NCBI GenBank assembly: GCA_032718475.1
Contig: JAUCBJ010007891.1
Coordinates: 1-59,590, forward strand
From: Nemertoderma westbladi
Lineage: Eukaryota; Xenacoelomorpha; Nemertodermatida; Nemertodermatidae
Direction of reading: 5' to 3'
Length of the DNA: 59,590 nucleotides
How positions within the stretch are numbered: the first letter of the stretch is position 1; every line of letters begins with the position of its first letter. Of this stretch, positions 54,886 to 59,590 are shown one piece after another. The notes beneath the pieces are model-generated. The model saw only the letters and a list, made by a program, of their open reading frames with translations, had not been told where the DNA came from and ran no database searches. A program made the position numbers and the translations under genes.

Positions 54886-55634
54886 AAATAACAGCTTATG
54901 TGAAAATAGTAATTGAAGCTACTACAGAAGAATGTTACAACTTCATAAGTAATAAAACCGCTGTTGATAAACTCAAGAATGATATATCATATGTTGTGAG
55001 GAAAACAGCAATTGTATCAAGTATAAATATCACATGCGGTTCTATTATTGTTGAAATCGAGTTTGTAGGAATATCTCCGAATATAACAACTACCGATGAG
55101 TTAAACAAGGATATATCAGATCTGTACGAAGTACATTTTAAAAATGGAATTATTCAAGTGGATGAAGAAAGTCATACCATCGATAAATTTATCTATCAAG
55201 TGGCGACAGAGTATAACATCACCTATTCTCCATGTTCGGATTTCACAATTAGTGATATTATAATAGCGATGACATCAAGATTTGCACCAGTTGTAGGAAA
55301 AATGCAATACATCGTTGGGAAACTTGTTTGTTTCGGTAAGATAGATATTTACGGTACGATTTCTTTAACCATTTATGTTTATGAAGACATGAAGGGCATT
55401 TTGGTAAGAGGTATCGAAGAGGGCTTCGTGGAATATGTTGGTATTTCTCGCATAAGAATATCACTTCAACCCATTACAACCCCGGTTACAGTTGCTAAGA
55501 CCACTACTGAGACGACAACGTTGATGGAAACCACAATAGTACCAACAACCACTACAGCCACAGCTGTAGCAGTTGATGTTTCAAAGTATATTATTCTCAT
55601 CGCCTTACTATTTGTCTCCTTCATATGGAAATAA
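54886..55634 (+). CDS. Host gene terminal exon: two SEA-like domains, Thr-rich stalk, hydrophobic tail
   Basis: AG acceptor at 54884-54885 after a strong pyrimidine tract, phase 1, open to the stop at 55632-55634 (about 249 codons). Residues 1-95 and 100-190 look like two related alpha/beta modules, each with an opening strand, a helix rich in Asn/Lys/Asp, paired Cys (ECYNF/ITCGS; SPCSDF/KLVCFGK) and a closing strand with EFVGIS or EYVGIS. SEA-like folds commonly follow EGF domains in surface proteins, so this is a fold guess, not a recognised family. Next comes a Thr-rich stalk (TTTETTTLMETTIVPTTTT), likely O-glycosylated, and VDVSKYIILIALLFVSFIWK at the extreme C-terminus, which could be a GPI-anchor signal or a tail anchor. 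With the upstream EGF exons it suggests a membrane-bound adhesion or matrix protein. Confidence 0.75.
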
Positions 55635-55635
55635 A
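55630..55635 (+). promoter_or_regulatory. AATAAA polyadenylation signal overlapping the stop codon
   Basis: The hexamer AATAAA spans the TAA stop of the terminal exon, so cleavage would be expected within a few tens of bases, leaving a very short 3' UTR. No other AATAAA is seen before the minisatellite at 55828. Confidence 0.5.
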
Positions 55636-55827
55636 GCCAGATATTAACCCAATTCAACTGCTCATAAATTTGTTTCCCGTAACATATTAGGGAAAACAAT
55701 CAACCAAATCTACTATGATTACATAATTATTTATCAGAAAGTATGCAACAGAAAAAATAATTCATTCACATCCAACACATTCTTACTATCAATAAGAAAA
55801 AATAATAGTTCTCACATATATTTATCT

Positions 55828-57797
55828 CTCACATATATTTAGCTACACTTGACTGGTTATTATTTATCTTTCACATATATTTAGCTACACTTGACTGGTT
55901 ATTATTTATCTTTCACATATATTTAGCTACACTTGACTGGTTATTATTTATCTTTCACATATATTTAGCTATACTTGACTGGTTATTATTTATCTTTCAC
56001 ATATATTTAGCTATACTTGACTGGTTATTATTTATCTTTCACATATATTTAGCTATACTTGACTGGTTATTATTTATCTTTCACATATATTTAGCTACAC
56101 TTGACTGGTTATTATTTATCTTTCACCTATATTTAGCTACACTTGACTAGTTAATATTTATCTTTCACATATATTTAGCTATACTTGACTGGTTATTATT
56201 TATCTTTCACATATATTTAGCTACACTTGACTGGTTATTATTTATCTTTCACATATATTTAGCTACACTTGACTGGTTATTAGTTATCTTTCACATATAT
56301 TTAGCTATACTTGACTGGTTATTATTTATCTTTCACATATATTTAGCTACACTTGACTGGTTATTATTTATCTTTCACCTATATTTAGCTACACTTGACT
56401 GGTTATTATTTATCTTTCACATATATTCAGCTACACTTGACTGGTTATTATTTATCTTTCACATATATTTAGCTACACTTGACTGGTTAATATTTATCAT
56501 TCACATATATTTAGCTACACTTGATTGGTTATTATTTATCTTTCTCATATACTTAGCTACACTTGACTGGTAATTATTTATCTTTCACATATATTTAGCT
56601 ATACTTGACTGGTTATTATATATCTTTCACATATATTTAGCTACACTTGACTGGTTATTATTTATCTTTCACATATATTTAGCTACACTTGACTGGTTAT
56701 TATTTATCTTTCACATATATTTAGCTACACTTGACTGGTTATTATTTATCTTTCACATATATTTAGCTATACTTGACTGGTTATTATATATCTTTCACAT
56801 ATATTTAGCTATACTTGACTGGTTATTATTTATCTTTCACATATATTTAGCTATACTTGACTGGTTATTATTTATCTTTCACATATATTTAGCTAGACTT
56901 GACTGGTTATTATATATCTTTCACATATATTTAGCTATACTTGACTGGTTATTATTTATCTTTCACATATATTTAGCTACACTTGACTGGTTATTATTTA
57001 TCTTTCACATATATTTAGCTATACTTTACTGGTTATTATATATCTTTCACATATATTTAGCTATACTTGACTGGTTATTATTTATCTTTCACATATATTT
57101 AGCTACACTTGACTGGTTATTATTTATCTTTCACATATATTTAGCTACACTTGACTGGTTATTATTTATCTTTCACATATATTTAGCTATACTTGACTGG
57201 TTATTATTTATCTTTCACATATATTTAGCTATACTTGACTGGTTATTATATATTTTTCACATATATTTAGCTATACTTGACTGGTTATTATTTATCTTTC
57301 ACATATATTTAGCTATACTTGACTGGTTATTATTTATCTTTCACATATATTTAGCTATACTTGACTGGTTATTATATATCTTTCACATATATTTAGCTAT
57401 ACTTGACTGGTTATTATTTCTCTTTCACATATATTTAGTTACACTTGACTGGTTATTATTTATCTTTCACATATATTTAGCTACACTTGAGTGGTTATTA
57501 TTTATCTTTCACATATATTTAGCTACACTTGACTGGTTATTATTTATCTTTCACATATATTTAGCTACACTTTACTGGTTATTATTTATCTTTCACATAT
57601 ATTTAGCTACACTTGACTGGTTATTATTTATCTTTCACATATATTTAGCTACACTTGACTGGTTATTATTTATCTCTCACATATATTTAGCTACACTTGA
57701 CTGGTTATTATTTATCTCTCACATATATTTAGGTACACTTGACTGGTTATTATTTATCATTCACATCTATTTGGCTACACTTGACTGGTTATTATTT
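55828..57797. repeat. 42-bp minisatellite, about 47 copies
   Basis: The unit is TTATTTATCTTTCACATATA, then TTTAGCTACACTTGACTGGT, then TA. Copies differ mainly at the C/T of AGCTA(C/T)AC and at TTATTTATC versus TTATATATC. The edges (55828-55860 and after 57720) are more diverged. It starts about 190 bp after the host gene's stop codon. All reading frames contain stops, so it is non-coding. Confidence 0.95.
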
Positions 57798-58627
57798 ACG
57801 CAGTATATTACATATTTAGGTTGTTAATATATGAATTATGATTTAAAACTATATCAGTAACTTATATTTACCGAGAAATGACTTGATATTATATCGTCCC
57901 TTTCATTTTCAAACAACCTAAATTTCAAAATTGACTTTTCCGGTAAAGGACGGGCATATTTTAATCTAATTTTGTTTTGGAGTAAAATTACATCGGTTTT
58001 GACATATTGGTAATCATATGTGATTTGAAATAAAAAAAAACACATTGTGTTTGAAAATAGTGGAATTATGTCACATATTAGGTAGGAAACTATGTATGGG
58101 GATATAGGTTGTTTCAAGAAAATTTATTACATTTTTTACAATTATTACTCAAAAAGCATTAAAACCCTTAGACAAATTCGAATATTAAGTTTTAAAAATA
58201 TAAATCAAATCTCCCTCTTTCATAATAAACAACGATTCTAGCTCCTGATTCGATGTTTCCAATTTTATATCAACGTTTCCCGAGCTTACTCTATTTATAA
58301 TAGTAAAATGTATTATACTGGTTGTTTTAAAAAAATTATTTATCATGTGGTCTATGCAAAACTGGCATATAGGTGGTTTTAAAACGATAAATATCTCAGT
58401 TATACGTGGGAGTATGGCCTTGTGAGTCTGTTAATCGGATTCAGAATATTATAATTAATTTGAATATATTAGATTTATTCAAAATACAGTAAGCGAAATA
58501 TTGATAAGAACCACCAGCTGAAATAGCTTGTCGCCTGGCAACCATAAAAACATAAACAAACATTGTCCAGATACATGCGTCCAGATACGGCAGCCTACCG
58601 CAGTACCGGTACAGATTACATCGGTGA
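57798..58627. other. Non-coding sequence, probably including 3' UTR of an RLE-type element
   Basis: No supported gene; the 87-codon minus-strand frame at 57854-58117 has no recognisable features. The motif ATATAGGTGGTTT or a close variant occurs at about 58092, 58372 and 59527, and inverted near 57890. The last ~100 bp before 58628 should be the 3' UTR of the RLE-type fragment, because that element was split by the F1 LINE next door. Confidence 0.4.
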
Positions 58628-58637
58628 GGGCATTCCT

Positions 58638-59235
58638 ACTACTACTACTAGTATCGGCATGCTACATTGCAGCTGCATTTTTAAGAATGCTGTGCCGGCT
58701 TATCGACAAAATTGCATCGCCACAACTCCCTATCACCCATGACATTTGCTAGATCATCCGCATCTTCAAGGCCATTGTCCTTTAAGATGCGTCTCAAGAA
58801 AGTCATGGGTTGTCCACCATGCTTATTCATTCCAAGAGGCTGCCAAAGTACAAGATTATGCACTGGCTGGTCCTCACGGCGAAAGCAATGTCCTGCAAAG
58901 CGGAGGCGATTTTGTTCTAGTGTCAAGCTTGGGGGAACCAATGAGACACCTCCAATGTTATATAGTGTCTGGTTGGAGATGTGTGCATTGTACTTGACAC
59001 AATGAACCCGGCGTAGCATTCTTGTGAATGTGCCATCCAGAGATTTGGTGTCCTCGGCAGTTAGAGCCCAGCATGGACTCCCATAGAGGAGTACTGTAAC
59101 TACTGCTGCTCTAAATAATCGGGCCTTAAGTTTCCGATTAATTCTCGGTGACTTCCAAATCCTGGAAAGCCTATTCAAGGCTGCCCATGCCTTTCCCTTA
59201 TGTATTCGAAGGTCCTCACCTGACTTCCGGATCCA
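58638..59235 (-). mobile_element. 5'-truncated F1 LINE inserted in an RLE-type element
   Basis: (TAG)n tail at 58638-58649 on the minus strand, then the F1 C-terminal region as in the copies at 26255 and 37434. It is open from the truncation point (WIRKSGEDLRIHKGK) to the F1 stop at 58681. It is flanked by GGGCATTCCT at 58628-58637 and 59236-59245, a clear target-site duplication. Confidence 0.9.
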
Positions 59236-59480
59236 GGGCATTCCTGCACCGTCCTCAAACCCTAGACCGCTTCGCCATGTGGTGTGGGATCCGCGAAAGC
59301 AGTGGGAGGTCCCGCGGACAACCGCGAACAGCATCCTGGAGCGAACCCAACCCATAACGGAGGAGTGAGGCTTGCCCCACGAGTGGTGCAGTCTGTCCGC
59401 GATTATCCGCAGGAATCCAATCCTGCGGGGCCAACACACCGTCGAAGGAAACCACCGTATTCAGAATACATTTTAACCTA
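59236..59480 (-). pseudogene. C-terminal end of a fourth RLE-type retroelement
   Basis: Minus-strand translation reads SVMGWVRSRMLFAVVRGTSH, then CFRGS and GFEDGAGMP, matching the C-terminus of the element at 51577-54000 (MGWVRTRVQFALLRGSSHC, EDGAG). Only about 80 residues remain. The 5' side ends near 59480. The 3' side continues left of 58628 after the F1 insertion. Confidence 0.7.
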
Positions 59481-59590
59481 AAGAAATGCAGCAATCTCCA
59501 TTTAGACTAAAATGGCATAAATGGCATATAGGTGGTTTCAAAATGAAAGGAACGATATATGAGTAATATATATATTATATATTGTAGTGA

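Noticed and set aside
57854-58117. 87-codon minus-strand frame
   Set aside because: AT-rich with no motif, and it overlaps a dispersed repeat motif.

Overview
This is a window of nuclear DNA from an invertebrate metazoan. It has no bacterial-style gene layout: the only host-like gene is split by very long introns, the exons are phase 1-1 calcium-binding EGF exons with GT/AG borders, and almost everything else is decayed retrotransposon. The phylum cannot be fixed from the sequence alone. The mix of L2/CR1-like, RLE-type, BEL/Pao and Ty3/gypsy elements fits a TE-rich marine invertebrate, but that is only an inference.

Layout, left to right. 1-930: 5' end of a LINE (family F1, minus strand). 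1091-2473: TTAA-flanked non-autonomous DNA transposon. 3595-7117: retroelement with half of a Ulp1-type protease, a zinc finger, a reverse transcriptase (RT) and a C-terminal nuclease-like domain, between AT-rich direct repeats. 7441-16025 (minus): a second, related retroelement whose N-terminal region contains a 7-kb array of 30-bp units. 16544-17062: remnant of an unknown protein and an F1 fragment. 17130-25287: an L2/CR1-like LINE with an N-terminal PHD finger, broken by an opposite-strand LINE, a 3-kb non-coding insert and a 1.4-kb foldback element. 25288-29660: F1 LINE nested in another F1 LINE. 30586-55634 (plus): the 3' part of a host gene, with two EGF exons and a terminal exon encoding two similar SEA-like domains, a Thr-rich stalk and a hydrophobic tail. 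Its introns of about 15.9 and 8.1 kb hold BEL/Pao gag and pol remnants, F2 and F1 LINEs (one nested in the other), a Ty3/gypsy element and a third RLE-type element. 55828-57797: a 42-bp minisatellite just downstream of the gene. 58628-59480: an F1 LINE inserted into a fourth RLE-type fragment.

Many element coding regions carry frameshifts or stops; the exceptions are the long open RT frames of the F1 copies at 37475-40614. Nested insertions with readable target-site duplications (CTACGAAAC, TTTCGAGCCAC, TTTCCTTC, GGGCATTCCT) give a relative chronology. F1 is the youngest family: its copies sit inside F1, F2 and RLE elements and are nearly identical to one another. F2 sits inside BEL/Pao gag.

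The signals most worth a second look are the RLE-type retroelements (Ulp1 domain, two kinds of N-terminal zinc module, AT-rich flanks), the in-frame 7-kb minisatellite inside one of them, and the host EGF/SEA-like surface-protein gene.
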